Shown here in pieces: positions 34,928-43,322 of a DNA stretch of 64,000 nt (positions are counted from its first letter, which is position 1; every line of letters starts with the position of its first letter). Where the stretch lies: assembly GCA_049840395.1 (NCBI GenBank), contig JASGLD010000001.1, positions 186,001 to 250,000 on the forward strand. Direction: 5' to 3'. The notes under the pieces were generated by a model, which did not search any database, was not told the origin of the DNA, and saw nothing but the letters and a program-made list of their open reading frames with translations. The position numbers were made by a program, and so were the translations under genes. This DNA comes from CAILZL01 sp049840395. Lineage in GTDB: Bacteria > Pseudomonadota > Gammaproteobacteria > Steroidobacterales > Steroidobacteraceae.

Positions 34928-35455
34928 GTGTCACCTGACATCCGTTGAGGAGCTGCGTACGTGTTGCTTTATAAGTGCCCTTGCTTGGGGACTGACGAAA
35001 TGCGCGGCATTCTTGTCCTTTTAACAATTGCTCGCAAGCATCATTATTGAAGCTGAATAGCTTGTTCAGGATGTCGCCGGATACTTCAATTTTCAGTGCA
35101 ACGATATGCTGATGTATGTTCTTTTGGTGCAACAGATTCGGCAGCGCAAGGCTTGTAACTATGCGTTGTTAATCAACGAACTTTGAATGGCGCCACGTTT
35201 TAATTGCCGATCACTGGATTGTGTCTTGGGCAATTCGATTGCTTTTGCGATGCCTGATGCGATCCGTCATTGCTTCAGAGCGTGAAAGCGCTTGATTGTA
35301 TGAATGGTTCATCCATGTGAACGATGCGCGGTACGATCATTCATGAAATACAGGGTTGGTTCTGTGGAACCGGTAATTGGTCAGAGTGAAATGCCTGGGT
35401 TTGGCTGGCTGACTCGTCCATTCAGCTGGCTGAGATGAATGATTGATGTCACGCC
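34928..35455. other. gene-free region between the propeller paralogues
   Basis: About 530 bp with no convincing reading frame. A weak relative of the shared upstream motif (CTTGTCCTTTTAACAATTG near 35011) may be present. The left end is the promoter region of the copy A gene. Confidence 0.4.
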
Positions 35456-35479
35456 GCCGCGAGCTGTGCAGCTCGCGGC
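35456..35479 (-). terminator. intrinsic hairpin after propeller copy B
   Basis: GCCGCGAGCTG-tg-CAGCTCGCGGC, a perfect 11-bp stem 32 bp after the stop of the gene starting at 37430. It resembles the terminator after copy A, so it was probably duplicated with the gene. A T run is weak. Confidence 0.7.
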
Positions 35480-35510
35480 GCTATTCAAACAAGCGATGTA
35501 AAGCTTGAGT

Positions 35511-37430
35511 TTATTGCACAGTCCAGATGCTGGCCGCAGTCGGTTGCTTGTAAGACTGTGCCAGCACATTGCCATTGAACAGGATGGCAGCTGTGCCATT
35601 GGTCCAACCGGCGATGCCGGCCATACCCATAGAGTCAGAAGCACCGCTGTCGCTGTACTTGGTCCAGCTCGAGCCGTTCCAATAACCTTCATAAGCTACA
35701 GCGCTGCCGCCGCTGATCGGCGCCAGCGTGTCCCAGATTGCCCAGATCTTGCGATCGTCCGCAGACACTGAGAACACGCCCCAACCATTGCGGTTAACGG
35801 TGGTGTCCGGGCTGGTGATGCTGCTCTCGTCGTACACACCGCTGCTGTCGTAGCGACCGAACTTCACGCCGTTCTTAGGATCGACGTACATCACCCAGGC
35901 GTAGTTGGTGCCGCTGGATACGCTCATCAATTCCGGCGTGACATTGTTCTGCACATTGGCGGAGATCGTGGTGGTCGCGCCGACCGTCCAACCGCTGCTG
36001 TTGCTAGGCAGACGTGTGGAGTACAGCGTGTTGAAGCTGGCCGTGGAATACGCCAGACCGTAGTCGCCATCGATAGGTCCCTGGAACAGATACAAATCAC
36101 GCGATGTTTGATTCTGGGCAAACAGCGCGGTGTGCACATGTGTCGAGAAGCCGAAGGTGGAGCAGGCCGAGTAGTTGCAGGAGTCGAATACATTGGTGTC
36201 GCCGGCCGCACCGGACAGACTGACCAATTGACTGCTGCTGGTCGGGGTCAGGCTGGTGCCCTTGCCCATGTACACCTGGATATCGCACACCGGTGAGCAG
36301 CTCTTGATCGGCATGTTGACCGCATACACCACGGTCTCGTTGTTGTTGAAGTCCTTCACCATCTTGATGTCGGCACGCAGTTCATTGCCTTTGCGGCTGT
36401 GGTTGGGCAGGGCAATGCCACTGGGTGTATCCAGGGTATAGCCGCTGATCTTGCCGCCGCTGTAAGTGAGGCTCATGCGCAGGTAGTAACCGGAGTCGCT
36501 GATGGTGGCCCAACTGATGGCGTGCACCTTGCTGGTGGAGTCCTGCGTGATTGCAATCACGTGATAGGCGGACAACGACTTGCTGCCTACATTGGTCCAG
36601 GTCTGGCCATTGTCGGCGCTGGTCAGCAAGTACAGGTTGGTGCTGGAGTCGGACCAGACGAAGCCGAAGATTTCACCCGAGCCCTGGCTGCTGTTGTCCT
36701 TGATCAAACGTGTCTCACCGTTCACCCATTCGGTGCCGGGACCGCCGGACCAGGTGGGCAGGGCCTTGAAGCCGCTGTGACTGGTGGTGCCGCTGGCGGC
36801 AGTGCTGCTGGAGCTGCTGCTAGCGCTGCTCACTGAGCTGCTGGACGAAACGCTCGACGCTACCGAGCTGCTCGAGCTGGAAGAAGACGAGCTGGACGAT
36901 GCAACCGAAGAGGTTGCCGAGGAGCTGCTTGAGGAGCGTGAACTCGATGACACGCTCGATGAGGAAACGCTGGACGAGCTTGATGAACTTGCCACGGAAC
37001 TGCTGGAGCTCGATGCCACGCTGGAACTGCTCGAGCTGCTGGTGGTGCTGGCGCTGGTTGCGGCGGCGGTCACTCTAATAGCAAAAGCCGCTAGCGAATC
37101 GCTGGCTCTGCCGTCGCTGACTGAAATGACGATATTGCTGTACGTACCTACCTTGGCGGAACTGGGTGTGCCGCTCAGCTTGCCGGTGGCGGTGTTGAAA
37201 TTGGCCCAACCGGGTTTGTTGGCAATGCTGAACGCCAGCGTATCGCCATCTGCATCGTATGCAGCAGGGGTGAAGCTGTAGTACTTGCCGACAGTAACGG
37301 TGGTTGCAGGAGTGCCGCTGATGGTTGGCGCATCGTTGCGGTTATATCGCCGTGCGGCCTCAGCGTTGATGCCGGAAAAAAGTGACGTAAGTATCAATCC
37401 GAACATCAAGGCGCGTTGTATTCGCTGCAT
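35511..37430 (-). CDS. secreted poly-Ser protein with beta-propeller (sialidase-like) domain, copy B
   Basis: A 639-residue paralogue of the protein at 32981 with the same order: signal peptide (IQRALMFGLILTSLFSGINAEA), He_PIG-type Ig domain, serine/valine linker and a propeller-like domain with SADNGQTW. From GETRLIKDN to the final ASIWTVQ the two are identical at most positions, in DNA as well. The Ig domain and linker differ freely. This pattern shows a recent duplication or ongoing gene conversion limited to the C-terminal domain. Function unknown; probably polysaccharide binding or cleavage at the cell surface. Confidence 0.85.
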   Translation of the reverse strand: MQRIQRALMFGLILTSLFSGINAEAARRYNRNDAPTISGTPATTVTVGKYYSFTPAAYDADGDTLAFSIANKPGWANFNTATGKLSGTPSSAKVGTYSNIVISVSDGRASDSLAAFAIRVTAAATSASTTSSSSSSSVASSSSSSVASSSSSSSVSSSSVSSSSRSSSSSSATSSVASSSSSSSSSSSSVASSVSSSSSVSSASSSSSSTAASGTTSHSGFKALPTWSGGPGTEWVNGETRLIKDNSSQGSGEIFGFVWSDSSTNLYLLTSADNGQTWTNVGSKSLSAYHVIAITQDSTSKVHAISWATISDSGYYLRMSLTYSGGKISGYTLDTPSGIALPNHSRKGNELRADIKMVKDFNNNETVVYAVNMPIKSCSPVCDIQVYMGKGTSLTPTSSSQLVSLSGAAGDTNVFDSCNYSACSTFGFSTHVHTALFAQNQTSRDLYLFQGPIDGDYGLAYSTASFNTLYSTRLPSNSSGWTVGATTTISANVQNNVTPELMSVSSGTNYAWVMYVDPKNGVKFGRYDSSGVYDESSITSPDTTVNRNGWGVFSVSADDRKIWAIWDTLAPISGGSAVAYEGYWNGSSWTKYSDSGASDSMGMAGIAGWTNGTAAILFNGNVLAQSYKQPTAASIWTVQ

Positions 37431-37782
37431 AGATCACCACGAGTATTGGAAGCCGCGGAAAAATTGCTCAGTACAACTCCGCATGGATGGTAGTGGAGTA
37501 TTTCCATGCATTTATAACAACTGTCTTTAACTGGAAACATCGGCGTTGTCTTACACGGTGGTAAGTTTTTGCCTTGTTTTCCTGCGTCAAATGCGTACGT
37601 AGTCGGTATTCGTATCAAAAATGTTTCACACATTTTAAATTAAATATGAATATGTGTTCAGCATCCATTGAGTTATTTGCATCAAGTGAAGATCGAGCGA
37701 ACTACTTAAGGGACATGTCACGTATTGCTGCTACGCGGCTGCTGTATCTACTGCTGCATCTAAAGACTGGCCAATAAATGAA
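37431..37782. other. gene-free upstream region of propeller copy B
   Basis: Holds the divergent copy of the shared upstream motif (37514). A 67-codon frame at 37574 on the plus strand has no ribosome site or family resemblance and is not called. Confidence 0.5.
37514..37556 (-). promoter_or_regulatory. shared upstream motif, copy 3 (divergent)
   Basis: Plus-strand text AACAACTGTCTTTAACTG matches the left half of the motif well. The right half (ATCGGCGTTGTCTTACA) is degenerate. It lies about 85 bp before the copy B start. Confidence 0.5.
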
Positions 37783-37816
37783 GTGGCCTCGACTCGCGTT
37801 AGCGAATCGAGGCCAC
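37783..37816 (-). terminator. intrinsic hairpin
   Basis: GTGGCCTCGACTCGC paired with GCGAATCGAGGCCAC, one mismatch, 4-base loop, 30 bp after the stop codon of the gene starting at 40539. Confidence 0.75.
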
Positions 37817-37845
37817 CATCAACTCATCAAAATTAAAGCTCGAGA

Positions 37846-40539
37846 TTAAGGCGAGTATCCCTGCACCGTCTGGTTAGAAGGCTTCTTGCAGAGAGCTGGG
37901 TTGAAGCTGGAGAACTGTGACGGGATGTCGATCTTGTCGGAGTGACCCACCACATCCCAAATGCGGGTGTTGGCGATAGGGGTGTTCAACTGAGCCTGAT
38001 ACATCTGCGGATCCTTGTTGACCGGGCCGTCGGACAGTTCGGTCCATTCGATGCCCGAGTGATACAACAGATCGCCGTAGCCGATCATGGCGTACTTCAT
38101 GCTCAGCTTGATGTCGCTCATATCGACGCAGAAGCCCTGGCGACCATTGATGAACACCACCAGGCGATCGCTACGCACGAACACATCGTAGTGCACCAGC
38201 GGCGCCAGCTGATCGAAGGGTTCCAGCATCGGACCGGTGCGGTTGCCATTGGCATCGACCTTGAAGCGGAAGCCCAGGCTCTTTACACCCAGACCTAAAC
38301 CTAAGGTGTCGCTGCTGGTGTTACCCAGGGCGATGATGCCGTGGCTCTTGTTGGCCGGATGAATCTGCGCACGCAGCACAGCGCTGGTCTGGACATCACC
38401 CACATTCATAGCCGTCAGGCCGTTTTCTGGACGCGCTTCTTCAGTGAAGGACAGACATTCCTTGGCAACGCCCACCTTGTCGTCGGCCGTGCTGGTGCTG
38501 AACAACGTACCACCGTCTGGAACTGAGGGATTGTTACCGCCCGGACCGAAAGTGGTTTCGTACACCAGCGGACGCAGCTTGTAGCGATTGGTGGTGGTAT
38601 CGAAAATCTCGGCGCTGGTGGCGGCACCGCACAGGTACCAGTACCAGTAGCGACGGTGGGTCGCATCCGAGTTGATGCGGAACATGGAGTGGATGTACTT
38701 CTCACCATCCATTTGCACCACTGGCGCACGCAGCGAGGAGAAGTTCAATGAACCGCCCACGTCCTGATCGGTATCACCGAAGGTCGTATACAGACGGCCA
38801 TGGCGAGTGAAGGCCTGCACGCCGAGTAGCGACTGGGCATTCGGACCGCTGGCATTGTGCGTGCCTGCCACCGCATCGGCAGCCTGCATGTAGCGACCCC
38901 AGAACTGCCACTCATCGCTGTTGGAGGTGGGGTTCTTCAGCACGAACAGCGGGTTGATGCGGAAGCCGTTATAGGCGGCATAGTCCGGGTTGTTGCCGAT
39001 CGCAGCGGGCAGCACCTTGGCGTCGATGGCGAAGTCTTCGAAGACCGAATCGGCGCCGACGTCGAAGATCGGTGCGTTCAAGCTTTCATCGAACATCGGC
39101 ATGCGTACTGCAATCGCAGTGCGGGCAACGGCCTTCGGATCGCTGGGGATGGTGGCATCGTTGGGCTGTACCACATCGCCGAGTTTGGCAGCGGAAGTGC
39201 GGGTCGCCCAAGAGATCGGCGAGCCCTGGCCGTTGATGATTTCATTGCCGTACAGGCTCTTCACCGTCTCGAAGGAGCGCAGCTTGGCCATCGGGATGCC
39301 TTCGTACTTATAGCTGCTGGCGCCATTGATATGGGCCAAGGTGGTGGTGCCGTTGTTAGGCATGGTGATCTGCGCATCGGTGTGCGCTGGCATACCGACG
39401 AACGGGCAGGGCGAGGAGTTGGCTTCCACCACGATGGTGTAATCACCGGGGTTTACGAAGCCTGGCAGCTCGATGGCCTGCAACAGCTCGCGAGTGTGAT
39501 AGCCGCCGACCACAGGCGAACGATAGGTGTGTTGACGGAAGCCGGCGCAGGCGATGACGGCGCCGCGGGGCTGCTTGCCGTTGCCATTGCTGGCAGTGGT
39601 GAAGCTGACGTCGTTGGTAACGGCATAGGCGCGATAGTCGGCAGCGCCGGCCACGGCGGGGAAGTACAGGATGATGGCGTCACCGCGGGCCAGAACTTTT
39701 ACATTGGGGATGTAGGGCAGGTTATCGGCACTGAGGGCCGAAGGCATCGCGGCGGCTGCGCCGGCCACCGCATGTGCGGGCGTATGGGCGAAGGGATCAA
39801 CCACGGTCTTCAAACCATTGAAGATGGTGGAAGTGGGTGCACCCAAGGTCGCAACCGATCCAGATTGGGTGCTGCTGCCACCGGGCAGGCTGGTGCCCGC
39901 TTGACCACCATCGGCCGAGCAGGCCGTGAAGCAGTAGGGATTGCCGCTGGAGCTGCTGCTCGAGCTGGTGCTGGAGACAGAGCTTGAGCTGCTGCTGGAT
40001 TTGGAACTCGAGCTTGAGCTAGAGACCGAACTCGAACTGGAAACGGAGCTAGAGCTGCTTGATTTAGAGCTGGAGCTAGAACTGGAGCTGGTGCTTGAGG
40101 TTGACGACTTGCTGGAACTGCTAGAGCTGCTGGACGATGTCGAAGACACGCTGGAAGAACTGGAACTGCTTGAGCTGGTTGCCGCTACCTTGATGGCAAA
40201 GGCGGGAAGCGAAGTCGTTGCCTTGCCGTCAGTTACTGCAATGCTGATGTTGCTATAGGTGCCGACAGCGGTCGAAGCGGGCGTGCCGCTCAGCTTGCCG
40301 GTGGAGGTGTTGAATTTCGCCCAGCTGGGTTTGTTGCTGATGCTGAATGCCAGAGTATCGCCATCGGCATCGGCTGCAGTGGGAATGAAGCTGTAGTACT
40401 TCGTCGCGGTCACCGCTGTGGTGGGCGTGCCGCTGATGGTCGGCGCCGTGTTGCGACGAGTACGCGCTTCGGCGGTGACCGAGGCGGTGAGGACTGAAAC
40501 GGTCAGTCCGAGGACCAGGGCTTGTTGTATCTGTCGCAT
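37846..40539 (-). CDS. large secreted poly-Ser protein with unrecognised C-terminal domain
   Basis: An 897-residue exported protein, the largest of the five: signal peptide (IQQALVLGLTVSVLTASVTAEA), He_PIG-type Ig domain, serine linker (about residues 120-195), a short Cys-containing motif NPYCFTACSADGGQ, then about 680 residues I cannot assign. Landmarks are VLARGDAIILYFPAVAGAADY (a fibronectin-III-like strand pattern), GYHTRELLQAIELPGF, YWYWYLCGAATSAEIFD and VFINGRQGFCVDMSDIKL, the last reminiscent of a concanavalin-like lectin fold. The C terminus contains several cysteines. Probably a glycan-active or glycan-binding extracellular protein; this is inference from the layout and the neighbours. 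Confidence 0.82.
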   Translation of the reverse strand: MRQIQQALVLGLTVSVLTASVTAEARTRRNTAPTISGTPTTAVTATKYYSFIPTAADADGDTLAFSISNKPSWAKFNTSTGKLSGTPASTAVGTYSNISIAVTDGKATTSLPAFAIKVAATSSSSSSSSSVSSTSSSSSSSSSKSSTSSTSSSSSSSSKSSSSSSVSSSSSVSSSSSSSKSSSSSSSVSSTSSSSSSSGNPYCFTACSADGGQAGTSLPGGSSTQSGSVATLGAPTSTIFNGLKTVVDPFAHTPAHAVAGAAAAMPSALSADNLPYIPNVKVLARGDAIILYFPAVAGAADYRAYAVTNDVSFTTASNGNGKQPRGAVIACAGFRQHTYRSPVVGGYHTRELLQAIELPGFVNPGDYTIVVEANSSPCPFVGMPAHTDAQITMPNNGTTTLAHINGASSYKYEGIPMAKLRSFETVKSLYGNEIINGQGSPISWATRTSAAKLGDVVQPNDATIPSDPKAVARTAIAVRMPMFDESLNAPIFDVGADSVFEDFAIDAKVLPAAIGNNPDYAAYNGFRINPLFVLKNPTSNSDEWQFWGRYMQAADAVAGTHNASGPNAQSLLGVQAFTRHGRLYTTFGDTDQDVGGSLNFSSLRAPVVQMDGEKYIHSMFRINSDATHRRYWYWYLCGAATSAEIFDTTTNRYKLRPLVYETTFGPGGNNPSVPDGGTLFSTSTADDKVGVAKECLSFTEEARPENGLTAMNVGDVQTSAVLRAQIHPANKSHGIIALGNTSSDTLGLGLGVKSLGFRFKVDANGNRTGPMLEPFDQLAPLVHYDVFVRSDRLVVFINGRQGFCVDMSDIKLSMKYAMIGYGDLLYHSGIEWTELSDGPVNKDPQMYQAQLNTPIANTRIWDVVGHSDKIDIPSQFSSFNPALCKKPSNQTVQGYSP

Positions 40540-40983
40540 GCAGCACTCGCTAGAAAATGTGTTGATGAACGGATCGCTTGATCCGCGTTGATGGAGCGAG
40601 TGAAGTTCATCGACATAACGAGGTCACTTGTCTTAAAGACATGACGTCAGCAATCGGCAACAGCGACGCTGAAATTTGTTAGGGAAACATCTAAGAAAAC
40701 TGCATGCGATTGACGTCACTGTCATGCATCCTGCGACACATTCAACACTAGTTGCGTCGGGTAACCGCGTCGGTAGTACTGCAGATTGAGAGTTCGCCTG
40801 AGTCGATTTTTTTCGATGGCTTTTCCTGAACGTGCAGTTAATGCACTTGCGCGCGCAACGTGATGGCGGATTTGGTGGAAAAAATATGTGCTCAGCCGCC
40901 GTTATTAAGACGGAACCTGAAGCGAGCACGGGTCAAGAACTGTGGCGACGAACTGGGAAATGAACGCCCGTTGGCGTGCCGCT
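40540..40983. other. gene-free boundary between poly-Ser genes and aryl polyene operon
   Basis: 444 bp holding the shared motif copy at 40620 and the 3' flank of the KS-like gene. No credible frame or terminator was found next to the end of the aryl polyene operon. Confidence 0.5.
40620..40662 (-). promoter_or_regulatory. shared upstream motif, copy 4
   Basis: Plus-strand text CACTTGTCTTAAAGACATGA then CGTCAGCAATCGGCAACA, aligning without gaps to copies 1 and 2. It lies about 80 bp before the 897-residue protein gene. Confidence 0.6.
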
Positions 40984-41877
40984 TCAGCGGCGAATCAGCA
41001 TCGCGCTGTAGCGCTGTGCGCCATCGCTATTGATATGCAGTAACGCATCGCCAAGCGTGGCACTACTGAGAAAGGTATTGAGCGTGCCGCCGCTGTGACT
41101 GTCGTAGTAGCCGCGCGGTGCAGCGTCGGTTAGTACGTTGAGGCTGCAGGCGGATTGAATGTTCGCAAATTCATCCGCGGGGATGAACTGTCCTGCCGCG
41201 AGATGGCAGCGTTTATCTACGGCGTTCTGTTGGTTGATCCAGCTCAGCAGTGCTTCGCGATCGCTGCAGTGCGCGACCGCCAGGAGTTCACCGACACGCG
41301 GCCGTTGTTGATCGACAGGTCCCAGCCAGAGCCAGTGACTGCCTTCGCCCAATGCAGTCTCCGGCGCCAATTTCGAGCGCAGGCGATGTTCGTGTAGTGG
41401 ACTGGTGGCGATATCGACGCTGCCGACCAAGGCCGAGGAGACGATGCCCAGTGACAAATCTTGCACGGCCAGTTGCAGCACGCTTTCGAAAGCAGAGTAA
41501 CGATTGCAGACGAAGTTGCTGCGCGATTGCAGGCCCAAGTGCTGGGCCAGATAAAAACAAGCGGCATTGCTGACCGTGTTGACGAAGCTCAGTGGCTTGG
41601 GTGCCTGCGCATCGCGGAACAGCTGCGTCATGATGTCCAGCGTCAGTTCCAGATCGCCGCGACCCGAAGCCATGTATACGCCGGTATTCGCCGGCAAGGT
41701 TGTTTGGCCTGCGCAGCGCGAGGCGCCGATCAGCGCTAATTGGATGAAACGTCCGATGCGGCGAAAACTTTTGCCAGTGGTGGCTTGCGTCAATGCTTTG
41801 AGATCGGCTGGCGTATCGACCACGTCGTGATAGTGATCGCCCGTTGCATAAATCTGCCAGGTGTTTTCAGCGTTCAT
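40984..41877 (-). CDS. ketosynthase-like protein lacking the catalytic Cys (chain-length-factor-like)
   Basis: A 297-residue thiolase-fold protein related to beta-ketoacyl synthases but shorter than the usual 400. The place of the nucleophile reads NFVCNRYSAFESVLQLA, which by ungapped alignment with NTACTAS of its neighbour puts Tyr where Cys should be. The His motifs are also not recognisable. Degenerate partners of this kind act as chain-length factors in a heterodimer with an active KS. The ATG overlaps the stop of the upstream KS gene by 4 bp, supporting such a pair. Last gene of the leftward aryl polyene operon. Confidence 0.75.
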   Translation of the reverse strand: MNAENTWQIYATGDHYHDVVDTPADLKALTQATTGKSFRRIGRFIQLALIGASRCAGQTTLPANTGVYMASGRGDLELTLDIMTQLFRDAQAPKPLSFVNTVSNAACFYLAQHLGLQSRSNFVCNRYSAFESVLQLAVQDLSLGIVSSALVGSVDIATSPLHEHRLRSKLAPETALGEGSHWLWLGPVDQQRPRVGELLAVAHCSDREALLSWINQQNAVDKRCHLAAGQFIPADEFANIQSACSLNVLTDAAPRGYYDSHSGGTLNTFLSSATLGDALLHINSDGAQRYSAMLIRR

Positions 41878-43049
41878 GCTGCTTGCTCCGGCAGATTCGA
41901 AACAATCAACGAAGTGTTGTTACCGCCAAAACCAAAGTAGTTGAGCATGAAGTAACCAGGCAGCAACTCGCGGCATTGTTGATTTAAGACGACGCCGAGT
42001 TTCTCATCGCCCATGCCGATACCGGGTGTGCCGATCAGAAAGCCTTGTTCGGCTGCGCCACAGAACAGCAGCAATTCGTTCAAACCACAGGCGCCCAGCG
42101 TATGACCGATGAAAGGTTTGAGCGCGGTCAGCGGCGGCATGGATTCGAATACGCGACGCATGCCGGCCGATTCGGCTTCGTCATTGGAGAGACTGGCCGT
42201 GCCATGGGTTTTGATGGCGGCGATATCACCGGCAGTCAATCCGGCGCGTTGCAATGCTTGCTCAATCACTTGCGCGATGGTCGAGCCGTCGGGATTGGCG
42301 GCAGACATGCCAAAGGTATCGCAGAGATTGCTACTGGCGACCAAACGAAAGTCTGTAGCGCGATGCTGGTCGTGACTAAGCACCAATGCCGAGCAACCTT
42401 CGCCCAGTACCAGGCCATTGCGTTCCGGGCTGAAAGGACGCATCGCCGTGGGCGTCAGCAATTGCAGGCCGTTGAAGCCCAGTGCGGTGATGGAGTTGAA
42501 CGTCTCCACACCTAACACTAATGCGTGATCCAACTGACCGCTGCGGATCATGCCGTCGGCATAGGCCAGTGCATTGGCGCTGGCGGTGCAGGCCGTGTTG
42601 AAGCTATAAGATGGTCCACGCAGGTCAAAGCGTGAGCAGATATTCAAAGCCAGATTACCCAGACTGCTGCTCTCGGCCATGGCGATGGCTTGTGCGTCTT
42701 GTTGCAGGGCGTGACGGTAGTGATCTTCGGTGGCGCAGATATCGAAGGATGAGGTGCCGAGAAACAGGCCCACTTTTCGTCGCTGTGCCGCAGTGAGGCC
42801 GGCTGCCGTCAAAGCGGTTTCAATCAAGGGCTCGATAACGGTGTCGAGACGCGTATCCAGATGTTGCAGCGGACGATCGGCCAGAAGCTTGTACGGCAAT
42901 TCCGTTTGTTGCTGCGCGTAGTGCGCAACTGCGCGTGTCGGGGTTGCGGGTGCGAGTTGCACGGCGGCTAGATTGCTGGCCAGATCCACGCCGAGACTGG
43001 TATGCAGCGCTGCGCCGGTGAAGTAGCAGCTGCGCTTAAGCTTTGGCAT
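41874..43049 (-). CDS. beta-ketoacyl-ACP synthase (second KS of the leftward operon)
   Basis: A 391-residue FabF-like condensing enzyme. Catalytic triad motifs are intact: Cys in SFNTACTASANALA, His in IKTHGTASLSNDEAES, and His in FIGHTLGACGLNE. ERNGLVLGEGCSALVLS and the C-terminal YFGFGGNNTSLIVS are standard. It overlaps both neighbours (the ACP upstream by 14 bp, the degenerate KS downstream by 4 bp). In the aryl polyene pathway KS enzymes extend the polyene with malonyl units. Start at ATG 43049; the longer frame from 43073 would invade the ACP gene further. Confidence 0.9.
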   Translation of the reverse strand: MPKLKRSCYFTGAALHTSLGVDLASNLAAVQLAPATPTRAVAHYAQQQTELPYKLLADRPLQHLDTRLDTVIEPLIETALTAAGLTAAQRRKVGLFLGTSSFDICATEDHYRHALQQDAQAIAMAESSSLGNLALNICSRFDLRGPSYSFNTACTASANALAYADGMIRSGQLDHALVLGVETFNSITALGFNGLQLLTPTAMRPFSPERNGLVLGEGCSALVLSHDQHRATDFRLVASSNLCDTFGMSAANPDGSTIAQVIEQALQRAGLTAGDIAAIKTHGTASLSNDEAESAGMRRVFESMPPLTALKPFIGHTLGACGLNELLLFCGAAEQGFLIGTPGIGMGDEKLGVVLNQQCRELLPGYFMLNYFGFGGNNTSLIVSNLPEQAA

Positions 43050-43302
43050 CGATAATGGTCTGCGCCAACGCATTCACGGAAGCCAAGGCCTTGCGGCCTT
43101 CGGCGCCGTTCTCGATGCGCACATCCCAACGATCCTTCACGGCAAGACTGATTTGCAGCGCATCCAATGAGTCGAGATCGAGTGCGCCACCGATCAATTG
43201 CTCATCGTCGCGGATGCTTTCCGGCGCAATGTCCTTGTCGCACTCTTTGACGATGAGCGCCTTCAAGGTTTGTTTCAGAGATTCAAGTTCTAGGTCAGAC
43301 AT
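43036..43302 (-). CDS. acyl carrier protein
   Basis: An 88-residue ACP. The 4'-phosphopantetheine Ser is in GALDLDSLDALQISLAV. The N-terminal helix KQTLKALIVKECDKDIAPESI is typical of ACPs in aryl polyene clusters. It precedes a KS by overlap and follows the ABC permease by 20 bp. One of three ACPs in the cluster (with those at 52326 and 53629). Confidence 0.92.
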   Translation of the reverse strand: MSDLELESLKQTLKALIVKECDKDIAPESIRDDEQLIGGALDLDSLDALQISLAVKDRWDVRIENGAEGRKALASVNALAQTIIDAKA

Positions 43303-43322
43303 GAGCTTCAGTCATCATTAAA

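Noticed and set aside
37574..37777. 67-codon frame upstream of propeller copy B
   Set aside because: No ribosome site, no family resemblance, and the region lies in a promoter area.
38857..39987. 376-codon plus-strand frame antisense to the 897-residue protein
   Set aside because: No start site or family match; it is the shadow of a GC-rich coding strand whose minus-strand protein has a clear signal peptide and domains.
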